DNA of 64,000 bases from Bimastos eiseni (Eukaryota; Annelida; Clitellata; Crassiclitellata; Lumbricidae). Below the pieces are notes generated by a model. It saw only the letters and a list, made by a program, of their open reading frames with translations. It was not told the origin of the DNA and searched no databases. The stretch lies in contig OY365811.1 of NCBI GenBank assembly GCA_959347315.1, positions 42,288,195 to 42,352,194 of the forward strand, read 5' to 3'. Position 1 is the stretch's first letter. Each line of letters opens with the position of its first letter. A program made the position numbers and the translations under genes. This document shows positions 35,366 to 45,482 of the stretch, piece by piece.

Positions 35366-35460
35366 TTGGCTGGGGTTGAGCTGGGAGCGCTTCTGAGTAG
35401 GCAGACTTGAAGAGGTGCTATATAAAGGTTTGTCATAGTGATAATAAAATTGTTGTAATA
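35366..35460 (+). repeat. SINE-like tail, family D
   Basis: GGCTGGGGTTGAGCTGGGAG, GCGCTTCTGAGTAGGCAG and GAGGTGCTATATAAAGG. Confidence 0.75.
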
Positions 35461-36925
35461 ATTAAACAGTATCAACACCTGTCATTCATCCATCTGATGA
35501 CGACAGGTTTGTTACTGTTGAATTATTGAGTATTAGTACTTGTGTAATTATACCTACACACACATGTTTTCCTTAAGGAGGAGCTATAGTCAAGAGCGAC
35601 GAAAAGTATAAACAACTCGATGGTGAGAAAGCACTAAACCAAACCATTTGTGCAGAAAGCTGTTGGGTCGGATACCGGGAGAAAACAACATCATCCTCTA
35701 CAAGCCACATTCTTGGAACAGCGATAGATTTTCTGATGGCTCAAGGGAACATTTTCAAAGCACAGTAAATTGGTCCTGTTTCTAGCTCCATCTGATAACG
35801 ATACCTAGCACCATTGCCAGGTTTAACAAAAGTAGCTACCAAAATAGCCAGATTAAGATGAAATGTAATGTAGCCGGAATGTAATGCATACAGAGTTGAA
35901 CATAGCCAGATTGCTTATAGACATCGAACTGTCTGGCTATCAAGAAAAAATAAAAGCCATGATCAGGTCAATATCTGGAAGAAGAGCAATTTCATAAAGT
36001 GTTTTACATTATATTCCGCTGAGCAGAACAGACAGATACAGAGACAGGGATTGAGTGAATAATCAGCAGATATGGCCAGATAGAAAACATTATGACAGCA
36101 CATATGCTGAGTTTTCTCTTAGTATCAGTCATATTAAGTCAATTATCTGTCATATTAAGTCGTTTTCAGTCATTTTTCTGCTCCTATGAAACCTGTGAGT
36201 CCATGTTAACAGTATCGTCACGTTAACCTAGATAAACAATGAGCAAAGCATCAATTAACACGCTAAGCGGCAAAAACGAAAAAGAACAAAACAAGCCTAA
36301 ATTAGAAACAGAATTAGACGAAATCCAAATGAAACAATAATATTATAAGCCTTGAAAAAACCAAATCACATGAACCTCGATAAACTAGGAATCAAAAGCA
36401 ACATATCACATAATTAAACCTCCAACAATTATTGATCCTTGACACCGCAACAAATATTGAAGCATGGCGACACCAAAAAAAACATGCTAAACAATCAGTT
36501 GAAACTAAACCATGATAAATAACAGGACTAAAATTCAACCGGATAAACAGCAAATAAGGCAAACTTTGATGAAGAAACTCATTCAAAACTAAACCCTGTC
36601 GATGATCACAGGGTATTTGCAACAGTGACAGTTTTTTGGGACTTTCCACACTAAAGGGACCGCCAGTAAATGACATCACACTCTTTTCGCACCAAAGTAA
36701 CTGAATCCGCATGTCACAGTTTCAACAACTTTCCAATCCCATGGTGTCACACAAGTCGAAACCCCTCACCATCTGGGCACGACGTAACTTATGGATAGCC
36801 CTATGCAATGGCACAAAGCGATGAAAATCCATACAGCACCACAACGCAGCCATAACATAAACAATGACACCTCTTCCATAAATCGTGTAGTAGTGCATTT
36901 CATGGTCATTTGAAAACACACCTTT

Positions 36926-37006
36926 TAGGCCGGAATGGAGTTGGGAGCGCCTCTGAATAGTTACCTTGAAAGGGCGCTATATAAATTTATGAATTTATTA
37001 ATGAAT
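36926..37006 (+). repeat. SINE-like tail, family D, overlapping the STX17 3' UTR
   Basis: AGGCCGGAATGGAGTTGGGA, GCGCCTCTGAATAGTTACC and GGGCGCTATATAAATTTATG. On the gene's strand its tail supplies AATAAA. Confidence 0.8.
36994..36999 (-). promoter_or_regulatory. Candidate polyadenylation signal of STX17 (AATAAA)
   Basis: AATAAA on the minus strand 79 bases after the STX17 stop codon, formed inside the tail of a family D SINE-like repeat. No stronger signal lies between it and the stop. Confidence 0.55.
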
Positions 37007-37077
37007 TTAAAACGATGTTAATCAAGGCAACGACGCAAGCGTTTAAATCGGAAAAGCTGTTGAAGAGAACGCACAGT

Positions 37078-37250
37078 CTATTTCTCGTTGGATTCGCTGA
37101 TGCTCTTCTGGCGCTGAGCAGTGGCGGAAAGTGCAGGACTTGAGGCAGAGCGCACGTAGTTCGGCTCCAGTGAATCCTCATTGGTCTCATCGAGCGATGT
37201 GGCGTGGTCCGCTGTGGTCTTGCGTTTGAGGATTGTTCCACCCGTCAGAC
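37078..37250 (-). CDS. STX17: STX17 exon 9 (end of hairpin, tail, stop)
   Basis: Two bases complete Gly328, then LTGGTILKRK and a polar tail ending SISESNEK; TAG at 37,080-37,078. Acceptor TTGGCAG. Confidence 0.9.
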
Positions 37251-40200
37251 CTGCCAAGCAGAAGAACGAGAGATAGGAGCAGAATCATCATTATCAATAT
37301 TAACAATCCATCACTCAATCATGCATTTCATTCTGGGAATTTATAACCAACCAGCGGATTTCCGTCAACAGCTGACACATGGCAAGGATGTTCAGAGTCT
37401 CTGATTGCAAGTAATGCGTAAACACAGGTTCTTAAAGGACACTCGCAAGAGCCCTCCCCCCTGTATTATCATGAAAACGAACGGAGTCTGTTGGATGGTA
37501 TATTTACCGATAAGTCCCCCTCCTACGGCTGCCACCTTTCCAGCCTTCAGTCCAACGACGAGACCCATTGGACCAGCCAACGCACCTCCAATGACCGCTC
37601 CAGCAAAAGGCAACAACAACAGCTTGAACTAAAATACAGTAAATACATATGTAATGTACATGTGTTTGTATGCAGGTCTATGTCCGCATGCATATTCTGC
37701 ACATATGTATGTGTGCATGTATGTATGTCAGCATATGTATATGTATATATATATATCTGCATATGTTGTATATAAATGTATTTGCATATGTATGCATGTC
37801 TATTGTCTGTATGTATGCATACATGTAGATATGTATGTATATTAAGTATGCATGTATGTATATATGTATATATATATATATATATTATCAGAGGCACGTT
37901 TACAGAAAACGGCCCTAGGCGCAAACATTTTTGGGACCCTTCTGAAATTGTACACTGAGTCTAACCCATTATGTACAAAAATCCCACAAAGTAGAGCAGA
38001 AAGCAATTTTGCAGTGTTATTGGCGATAATCATGATTAGTTAACTATTTTAAATGAATTTAAGGCTATTTGCTCTTAATATAAAAACCACAATATTTATT
38101 ACCCAAATTCTGTAGCAAAGAGGGCCATATTACATCCGTACAATTTTCATGCGAATGCTTATGCTTAGCTGCAAAAATATGATATAATTATATTTAAACA
38201 AAATTCAATTTTTTTATTCAAACGTGAAACATGTTATTTTCTATGACGGCAATATGTTTTCATTTATTCGGGGGCCCTCTCAGATATGGGGGCCCTAGGC
38301 TCGCACCTACAGGTAAACATGACACTGTATATTATCTATGCATGCAAGTGTGTATATATGTGCATCTGAATGCATGCCCAGACCAAGTAATTTTCTACCA
38401 ATCAATTTTAACGCCTGATTCTATTGAACGAATAGCCTAACAGCTGTTACTGGACAGCAAACGATTTCGTAAATAAATTAAAGAAATAAAACTAACATTG
38501 GAAAGATTAATTCCCGTCTTCTGTTTATCAGCTGAAAGCAATGCCGGCTGCAGACCGCTGTCTTGTGCCTGAAAACCAAAAAAAAAATCAATCGCAAGTC
38601 AACATATGAACGAAGCTTTTCTCAACACTTTCCTCTTTGGCCGGGCCCGGGTCGAGAGCACCTTTGTATAGCGATCTGGAAGGAGTACTATATATAAATT
38701 ACATATCGTATCTTTAGATTTATATAGCGCTCTTGAAGAATACCTATTCATAGGCACTCTCAGCACGGAAACCCCGAGGGAAAAGAAACGCCTTTAAAGA
38801 GCAAGAAGCAGATAGTCATTAGTTTAGTCCTCAGAGATGGAGGAAGTTGATTCCAGGTAGATGGACCCACCAAACACCAGATAGAATAGATAGAACAAAA
38901 TGAAATTGGAGGCAGTCTCTGTGTTGATCCATCTAATGATGAATGCTGTTTAGAATTAGACAATAACATCGGTTAGCAAAATACTGCACAGAAAATAGGA
39001 AGAGTTGGTAATGGTGGGCCCACACACACACTTGGAACAAACCAAAGAATTCCAGATGACAGTCTAAGTTACTTTTACTACTACTAGTAGTAATAATACT
39101 AATAATATTAGCAGCAGTAGTAAACAAAAAATGATTATGGCAGTAGTATTGGAAGAAGTGGAAGTAATAAGTAGTAGGACATTATGATCACAACAATGAC
39201 GAAGATGATGATAACAATTATAACTATTATGATGATAAATATATAATGGTGATGATGATGTTGACGGCAATGATGATGACTAATTTGACTATGATGAAGT
39301 TGTAGTTGTGCAAATACCTCAATCAGGGAGAACAGCTCTTGAATTAGATTATTGAACTCCCGGAGTTTCTAGAAACCAACAATTGTAATTGGATCTATTA
39401 TGATCATGAATACCAATAAGTAGCTAGGTGTAGAGGTGTGATATTGATGTCTGTAGGCAATGCTTAGGACAGTGTTGTGACGCAAAAGAAGTTGATGTTG
39501 TTTTTGAATCAAATAAAATAAATGCACCATTATACAATCAATCTTTAAACATTAGATTTAGTCTTATTATCACAATATAAAAATTTGCTATAAGGTACTT
39601 TACTCCCAAAAAAAATATCTTGCACTCAAGGTTCAAAGAAGTTATATTATTACTACAACTAATATAATTAATACTCATGATGATGGAAACTGCTAATTAT
39701 AATTATCGTCATCAATATAACTATTTTATTATAACTATAAAAAAATCGCAAAATTCTCCCAAATTAGAACATCATTCATTATTGTTATTGCCAGAATTAA
39801 TATAATTATTATCATAAAAATTATAATAATAATTATTATAATTACTGCTATTCTTATTATTATTGTTTTTATTTTACCGATTCCAGAGCTTTAGCGTTTT
39901 CGTCTTCCTCGGCCAATTTCTTAGTCTCAATGTCATCTTCTTCAACAGTTTCTGCCTTCACCTGCTTCTCTCCTAACAAATCATACAAACATTCATTTGT
40001 AATGACAATTCACACACACAATCATACTTCAACCAAATAATAATAATAAAAATAATTTTAGTTTAATTTCAAACTGACAAGCCCCAGTACGATTGCAGAC
40101 AAAGTTTGAACAAGTTATTACAACAATCGAATTTAACTGTCGCCATCCATGCAAGCTCCCATTACATTATAAATCTAATTTCAACCAATGCATTATGTCA

Positions 40201-42408
40201 TACATCTAATTTTAATCAACCCACTCTATCATACAGCTAACTTTAAACAATTACAATATATACCTAATTTTAACCAGAACATCAGGTATATAACTAATTT
40301 TAGCCAACCAATTACAAAATACATCTAATTTTAACCAACCCAGTATATCACACATCTTATTTTAACCAACCCATTTCATTATACTGCTGATTCTAATCAA
40401 CCCATTACATCACACATCTTATTTTAACCAACCCATTTCATTATACTGCTGATTCTAATCAACCCATTACATCACACATCTTATTTTAACCGTCTAGCAA
40501 AAAAGTACAAATAAAAGCGAGGAAATTGGTAAATGCTCGCCTGACCCTTACCCATCGTGAGCAGCTGCTCCATCATGAAGTTCTTCGGAATGGCGTTGAC
40601 GCCTCCGACCGGGATAAGGAACTCCTTACGGCATATGGGACAGACAATGAAACATCTGTCTTTCGCATACTGTTGGAGGCAGAGAAGGCAAAACGTGTGC
40701 ATACATGGAAGCCCTCGCGGGTTCACAAATCGGTCGGTGCATATGGCACAGTGCGTCATGTCTTCCAGTGTAGCCGTAACACCTGGTGGTAACAAGAAAA
40801 CGCCATGTAATCATAATAATTTTATATGGGGCATTGGCTTATTCAATAGGGTTGCATTGTGTCAATACAATCTGATATCGAGCTCAAAATAAAAATATAC
40901 CCTAGCCTACCTGTACCTTGCCTAAGAAGGTTTATGCTACCTGTGGCAGGTGATTCGAGTGTCGACACATCTGCCTGATCCTTGTGTCGACCTTCACAGA
41001 GCAGAACGAGGAACTGAGCAGTTATAAGGACGGCTCCATTGAGGACCTCTGTCAGCTGAAGGTCAAAAACCCCAAGGTCATCCAGCTCAACCTTCAGATC
41101 AACAAATACATAAGAAAGATTTTGAAGAAAGGAATTGAATCTGAGATATATAATTGAGTTGAGAAAATAAAATAAGTAAGTCAACATTCGCTTCTATCCT
41201 CGAAGTGCTTTGAATACTTGAAGTATTACATTATATGGACAAATGGAATATCTTAACGAAGGTGGATGGATTGTCAACTATCCATAATGAATACATCAAA
41301 TATGGTCAGATACGCCTCAGATTCGCATTTCTCTGTGGCTTAGAACATGCTAAAAACATCTGAAATATTTTTTTTAAATAATGATAATAAAAGTGAATTT
41401 ATGTGGCAAGTGTGGGATAGTTGGGAGGCAAGTTCTTATATATTGTATATTGTAATTATATTGCATCATATATTGTACTGTATATCGAGTATTGTAATGT
41501 ATATTTTATTGCATATTGTATTGTGTAATAATTTTATCAGACATCTTTCATATTTCACTGTGTAGCTACCTTGAGCAAGTTCTTCACGCATAATTGCTCT
41601 GCAGTACAACAGCAATTGCACCGTCGAGGCGTGTGCACTTCTGAGCCAAAAATGTTGGAAGAACAGCGATATCAAATTTCAGAATAAATAAATAATTTAC
41701 CTGAATCCTCGTCTGTTTGATTTGCTTTAAAGTCGACACAAGTTGTTCAACCGAGCGCAAGGCATAGACATACTCACGGATGAGGTCAGAAGAACCAATC
41801 ACCAACTAAAATACACAAAATTCTAATAATACAATAATACACTATACGAGACTCCGAACATTCATGACATTTGTCAGCAGTTGATGGGAATTCGTTGGCT
41901 GGTGAACTAAATGAGCACAGCTTCAAACCCCTAAGTACATTCCGTGTTACAGGCTATTACGCTACGATAAACTCATCTTTCAAACACTTAATTTCTCACA
42001 TATACTTTAACCTCTTTAACTTCTCTTACCTATACTCTATCAGTTACCTTTACCTTCTCTTGGTTACCTTTACCTACTCCCAGTTACTTATACCTTCTAT
42101 CAGTTACCATAACCTCCTCTCAGTTACCATAACCTCCTCTCAGTTACCTTTGCCTTCTCTCAGTTACCTTTGCCTTCTCTCAGCTACCTTTGCCTTCTCT
42201 CAGTTACCTTTACCTTCTCTTAGTTACCTTATGTTCCCTCAGTTATCTTTACCTTCTCGATGTTCTGCCTGTGCTGCTGGAGTCGATCAAGATTCAACTG
42301 GAAGATCGTGAAGAACCGCTTGAGCACAGGTTGTATCCGACGCAAAGGAAACTGACGGAACTTCTCGTCTTCACCCTGTCCCGATTTGAAGAATCCAACA
42401 TCGTCCAT
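37078..42408 (-). CDS. STX17: Syntaxin-17 with an embedded TRIM-type RING finger (nine coding exons)
   Basis: Qa-SNARE of autophagosomes, mitochondria and ER; pairs with SNAP29 and VAMP8 for autophagosome-lysosome fusion. Exons, all GT-AG: 42,408-42,253; 41,805-41,701; 41,091-40,941; 40,782-40,552; 39,972-39,878; 39,368-39,318; 38,568-38,497; 37,628-37,508; 37,250-37,078. Together 1,155 nt, 384 residues plus stop, every junction in frame. Habc region 1-137 (PLRRIQPVLKRF, QQHRQNIEK as in known STX17); RING 149-188; acidic linker 215-246; SNARE about 240-287 with candidate zero-layer Gln265; C-terminal glycine-rich hairpin 290-336 (LPFAGAVIGGALAGPMGLVV, then GGGLIGLTGGTILKRK), the diagnostic STX17 double membrane segment; Ser/Thr-rich tail. 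Oddities: RING exon, and the C-terminal half of the SNARE motif is about eight residues short with a proline. An AG at 42,412-42,413 just before the ATG suggests a 5' UTR intron. Identity as STX17 is strong; function of the RING is inference. Confidence 0.9.
37351..37404 (+). repeat. Dispersed repeat family E in STX17 intron 8
   Basis: Second copy of the segment found at 13,371-13,424. Confidence 0.75.
37508..37628 (-). CDS. STX17: STX17 exon 8 (glycine-zipper membrane hairpin)
   Basis: 40 codons plus one base; LPFAGAVIGGALAGPMGLVV then LKAGKVAAVGGGLI. Acceptor ATTTTAG, donor ATCG|GTAAAT. The most diagnostic STX17 segment. Confidence 0.9.
37640..37890. repeat. ATGTATGC-type microsatellite in STX17 intron 7
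   Basis: Mixed ATGTAT, GCATAT and TATA words. Confidence 0.8.
38497..38568 (-). CDS. STX17: STX17 exon 7 (zero-layer Gln and shortened SNARE end)
   Basis: 24 codons beginning with Ala-Gln265; contains Pro270 and few layer residues. Acceptor GTTTTCAG, donor AAT|GTTAGT, phase 0. Confidence 0.75.
38625..38702 (+). repeat. SINE-like tail, family D (intron 6 of STX17)
   Basis: GGCCGGGCCCGGGTCGAGAG, CACCTTTGTATAGC and GGAGTACTATATATAAATTAC; meets the copy at 38,706 tail to tail. Confidence 0.75.
38706..38965 (-). repeat. Longer family D SINE-like copy, inverted relative to 38,625
   Basis: Begins ATCTTTAGATTTATATAGCG and CATAGGCACTCTCAGCACGG, then a body that gives a spurious minus frame containing a WNQLPPSLR-like word. 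No true coding function. Confidence 0.65.
39060..39300. repeat. ACT/GAT triplet-rich intron sequence
   Basis: ACTACTAGTAGTAATAATAC and GATGATGATG runs inside STX17 intron 6 next to exon 6. Confidence 0.7.
39318..39368 (-). CDS. STX17: STX17 exon 6 (SNARE motif, N-terminal half)
   Basis: 17 codons, KLREFNNLIQELFSLIE, whose hydrophobic spacing fits the layers just before the zero layer; acceptor TTTCTAG, donor GAG|GTATTT, phase 0. Confidence 0.82.
39878..39972 (-). CDS. STX17: STX17 exon 5 (acidic linker)
   Basis: Starts with two bases completing Gly215; 31 codons rich in Glu/Asp/Lys ending KALES; acceptor TTGTTAG, donor TCG|GTAAAA. Confidence 0.82.
40185..40495. repeat. Intronic tandem repeat behind the RING exon
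   Basis: Unit of about 30 bp (TTTTAACCAACCCATTACAT plus CACACATCTAA), repeated about nine times with divergence, the last three copies forming a 56-bp higher-order unit. Lies in STX17 intron 4. Confidence 0.88.
40552..40782 (-). CDS. STX17 exon 4: complete C3HC4 RING finger, symmetric phase 1-1 exon
   Basis: 231 bp. Acceptor CCACCAG|GT, donor ATGG|GTAAGG. Encodes all eight zinc ligands at canonical spacing: Cys149, Cys152, Cys164, His166, Cys169, Cys172, Cys185, Cys188 (C-x2-C-x11-C-x-H-x2-C-x2-C-x12-C-x2-C), with Ile151 at the usual E2-contact position. The following VNAIPKNFMMEQLL matches the helix after TRIM-family RINGs. Length is a multiple of three and both borders are phase 1, so inclusion and skipping both keep frame. 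RINGs of this kind recruit E2 enzymes; ligase activity here is inferred. Confidence 0.88.
40941..41091 (-). CDS. STX17: STX17 exon 3 (Habc)
   Basis: Begins VELDDLGVFDLQLTEVLN after CTGAAG; 50 codons plus one base; donor ACAG|GTAGCA, phase 1. Aligns with the DDLxLLxxxIxPV segment of known STX17. Confidence 0.85.
41560..41694 (+). repeat. 5'-truncated family B SINE abutting STX17 exon 2
   Basis: CACTGTGTAGCTACCTTGAG, TGCTCTGCAGTACAACAGCA, AAATGTTGGAAGAACAGCGA and TCAAATTTCAG match the body of the copies at 49,683 and 57,663. Its AATAAATAAATA tail ends a few bases from the exon-2 donor. Confidence 0.85.
41701..41805 (-). CDS. STX17: STX17 exon 2 (Habc)
   Basis: 35 codons, acceptor TTTTAG, donor CAG|GTAAAT, phase 0 to 0; contains ALRSVEQLVSTLKQIKQ, matching the second Habc helix of STX17. 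Confidence 0.88.
42005..42258 (-). repeat. 20-bp minisatellite built from the STX17 exon-1 donor site
   Basis: On the gene strand the unit is GAGAAGGTAAAGGTAACTGA, about 12 copies with variants. The first copy is the real exon-intron border itself (ATCGAGAAG|GTAAAGATAACTGAGG), so each good unit carries a donor-like GAAG|GTAAAG. Confidence 0.9.
42253..42408 (-). CDS. STX17: STX17 exon 1 (start codon, Habc helix a)
   Basis: ATG at 42,408; 52 codons ending in IEK, donor GAGAAG|GTAAAG, phase 0. The donor is the first unit of the intron-1 minisatellite. Confidence 0.9.
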
Positions 42409-42644
42409 TGTCTGAGAAGAACAATGTAGTCTATTATAAAAACAAATCAGATAACTTCCATAGCACCAGTATCATCATGGGACAAGATTACCAATTGGGT
42501 AGAAGGAACAAAGTAATTATAACAACAATATAATAATTTTCACATATATTTCAAACTGACAAACCACCATATGAACAAGCACAGCATGAACAAATGATCA
42601 TAACAAGTTATTACAAGAGTCTAATTTAAATGTTGGCACCCGTG

Positions 42645-42762
42645 CAAGGCGCCCACTGCCTATCTAAAGAAGGACTAGTCAACTTTGTGGGGGATATGGG
42701 TATCGAACTCGGTTCTTCAGCATTGCACCCCAGTGTGTTATCCATTACTGTGTGCCCTCCCC
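42645..42762 (-). repeat. tRNA-like SINE head
   Basis: Minus strand: GGGCACACAGTAATGGATAA (A-box region) and GAGTTCGATACC B box at 42,699-42,710. Confidence 0.55.
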
Positions 42763-43851
42763 TCCCCCTTGACTATAGCTTCCTCCTCTGAGACAGTTAG
42801 GATGTACAGACATTGTGCAAAATTCCAACACATGCAATAAAATTTTATTTTTTTATTAATGTTTCAATGTAAGCCTAGAAGGCCAATGACCTAGAAGCAT
42901 ATAAACAACATAAGTAAATGCTCTTATACTGTGCTCTCGCTATCTGTGGCTGGCGTCTTAAGGATCAGACTCACTTCATTCATATACTCATTTACTCACT
43001 GTCGTGTGAAGTAACGAATAAATGCGCCAAATGAATTTTACCAACTATAAATCGATTTGCGATTAAAAATTAGTCTCAGATTTTTAAAAAATAACCAAAA
43101 ACAACTGATCGCAACACAACATCAAACAGTAAAATCCTGTTTGCTGAGCATGAAGCTTATATTTCGTGCCAAGAAAACACGAAAAAATTAAATTCTCGAC
43201 AAAGGGCTCTATGACTTTTTATGTTTAGTCAGAACTGAGGCGGGTCAGTACGGTAAAACCCCTTAAACACCCTCCTTCCTGGTCGCAAATATTCTCGCGC
43301 GACTGGACAAACTTGTTACACCTAATAATGTCTTTCCTTAAAATTGGTATGTTAAAAACAATCACTTATTTATCATCGTAACACGGTAACCTTACATTGA
43401 CCCAGGGTTTTGTTTATTTACTTTACCTTTGCCGAAGTCTTCGCGCTATTTATAGAACTATAGAACATCACCTAGCGGTTGGATTTGTCCGCTGCGTTTG
43501 CTACTGAGCGATAATTGATGACATCATGTTATGCTCTAAAATGATTTATACAGAGCCGATTGAAAGCTAAGCGCAGAGTACTGGCTCATTGACGAGCGTC
43601 GCGGTAGAGCACTGTTGTCCACATGTTTTAAATGTAGACCCAAGTAAGATAACTTGAGATAAGTAGTGACTGATGTCGAGCATGACTAATATTTTGTTCT
43701 GCCTTAATGATTGAAATAAGTATGTAAGTAATTCGATCGAGAAATCCGGTACGCTACAAGTGTCAAGTGACAACTATAACGTTTGTACTGCACAAGGCAT
43801 GAACCTATGGCTCACCTTAATAACCAAACGAAAGGTCGATATCTAACTTAT

Positions 43852-43932
43852 AATTCTTCGAAAATTTCCCAGCGCCCACTGAAATCAGAAGTACCAGCTT
43901 CAATATCGGCACTATACCTCTCATTTTGATCC
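43852..43932 (-). repeat. Dispersed repeat family C
   Basis: TTTCCCAGCGCCCACTGAAA, then AGTACCAGCTTCAATATCGG and CACTATACC. Confidence 0.65.
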
Positions 43933-44264
43933 GGTGCCAGGTCAAATAAAATTTCTGGGAGGTCAAACCGATAAGTCCGTTAAGACAGAGGCAGCCTAAG
44001 CAGTTTGAAAAAGGAAGTCTTCAGCTTTAAAACCGTGCATAATTGATAATAAATAATAATAGATAGGTCGTTTGTGAAATCAAAATTCCTGTTCCGTACT
44101 GGTCCCTCTGTTAGTAGATTGCACTTGAGTCTAGTGGGGAAATGGGAGAAACGGTGCTTATGAAGTTCAGGGATCATAATTACAACTTAACTTACTTTGA
44201 TACCTCAACTCTTATGAAAATAACTGTGCAAGAGAAGCTAAGCTTGCTTAGCTAGAGATAAAGA

Positions 44265-44495
44265 ACAGGCCTCAAAGGCTGAGGGATCATTCAAAGGTTG
44301 AAGGAAAGGACAATCCAAAGGTTGAATGATCAAAGGCTGAGGGATCATTCAAAGATTGAATGATCATATAAAGGTTGAGTGATTATTCAAAGGTTTAATG
44401 GTTAAGGGATTATTGAAAGGTTGTTGGACAATTCAAAGGTTGAATGATCATGCAAAGTTTGAGGGATCATTCAAAGGCTGAGGGATCATTTGGCT
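44265..44495. repeat. 19-bp tandem repeat
   Basis: Variants of ATTCAAAGGTTGAATGATC and CAAAGGCTGAGGGATC repeated about twelve times. Confidence 0.88.
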
Positions 44496-45301
44496 CAGGT
44501 GCATGACAGCATTCCATTTACAACTGAAGATCCTTAAAATGTGCTTCATTCAAACTCAAATGATGTGGTAGATACAGATATTCAAAGTTTTAGTTGTGGT
44601 AATAAACTTCATCAAAACATGGGCTTATCATAAGGCCGTTGTTCTTCCTCTGTTTCAGAAAATGCCTCAAGTCCTTTTTATTTCTTGGAAATCACATTTT
44701 TGATGGATCACATGGATTTGATTTTGTTTAGGAGCACCTCTGAATCATTTCATAAATGCTCCATGACAGTGACAATTGAAACTGAATTGGCCACAAAGTA
44801 AGCATCATTAAGAGTTTATGATGTAAAGGAAAACTTCCCCATCCTATGATTCGTGAGGAATCAACTCTAACAGACGCTAGGACTTTAACTCCAAACCTTG
44901 AGGGTAATGGCAGCCAACAGAACTATCCCACATGATATTGAATCAGAATAAAAAATCCAAGTTCATGTACGGGATTTTAAATTTGCGACGAATACATGAA
45001 AAACACAATTCAACAACATAACTGCAGTAACGACGAAAAGCAAACAGTTCGAATTAAACACTTAAACTAGATTTTTGAGTTTAGAATGACTATCAGATGA
45101 CATCTGAAAACTAGTACTGTTTATACATAAGATTTCACATTTATATATGAAGTGCCAATTTGTAAGAACAAGAAATTTGATCTCCCCTTCCTCTTATGTT
45201 CTCCTCATGCCCATAAAATTTACTATACCCATCTGTCTGACTTGCACAATAAGCATCTCCACTTGACCCCATTCTTGCCTATCGATTTTGCTTTGACTGA
45301 G

Positions 45302-45364
45302 CATCTATGAATAAGCTGGTTCCCACGAATTGGACGCTATAGAAATTTAGATATTATATCCTTC
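45302..45364 (+). repeat. Dispersed repeat family C
   Basis: CTATGAATAAGCTGGTTCCC then GGACGCTATAGAAATTTAG. Confidence 0.7.
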
Positions 45365-45394
45365 AAAGATGCTATGCAAGTGTGTGTTAATGAC

Positions 45395-45482
45395 TTGCTC
45401 AAGGTTCTCAAATAATTATCAGCCCAAAGCAAAGGATTGAACCCATACACTGTGTGCGGGAAAGCTAGAGCATTCAAACCAA
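45395..45482 (-). repeat. tRNA-like SINE head
   Basis: Minus strand: GCTGATTGGTTTGAATGCTC and B box GGGTTCAATCC at 45,434-45,444, with CCTTGAGCAAGTC as in family B. Confidence 0.55.

Larger units (their letters stand above)
32850..36900. other. Intergenic stretch between GPCR and STX17
   Basis: Holds dispersed repeats (family C near 33,722, A at 34,430, D at 35,370) and otherwise AT-rich DNA. Minus frames at 33,384-33,728 and 36,392-36,919 have no recognised domain. A 5' UTR exon of the GPCR could lie here but cannot be identified. Confidence 0.45.

Noticed and set aside
38760..38969. Minus frame with a WNQLPPSLR-like word resembling LINE C-termini
   Set aside because: It sits in a longer family D SINE-like copy; similar sequence body is shared with non-coding copies.
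40481..40795. RING frame as a stand-alone 104-residue protein
   Set aside because: The frame has no ATG at its 5' end (it reads TTG) and continues past a good donor site; splicing into STX17 explains it better, though a nested gene is not fully excluded.
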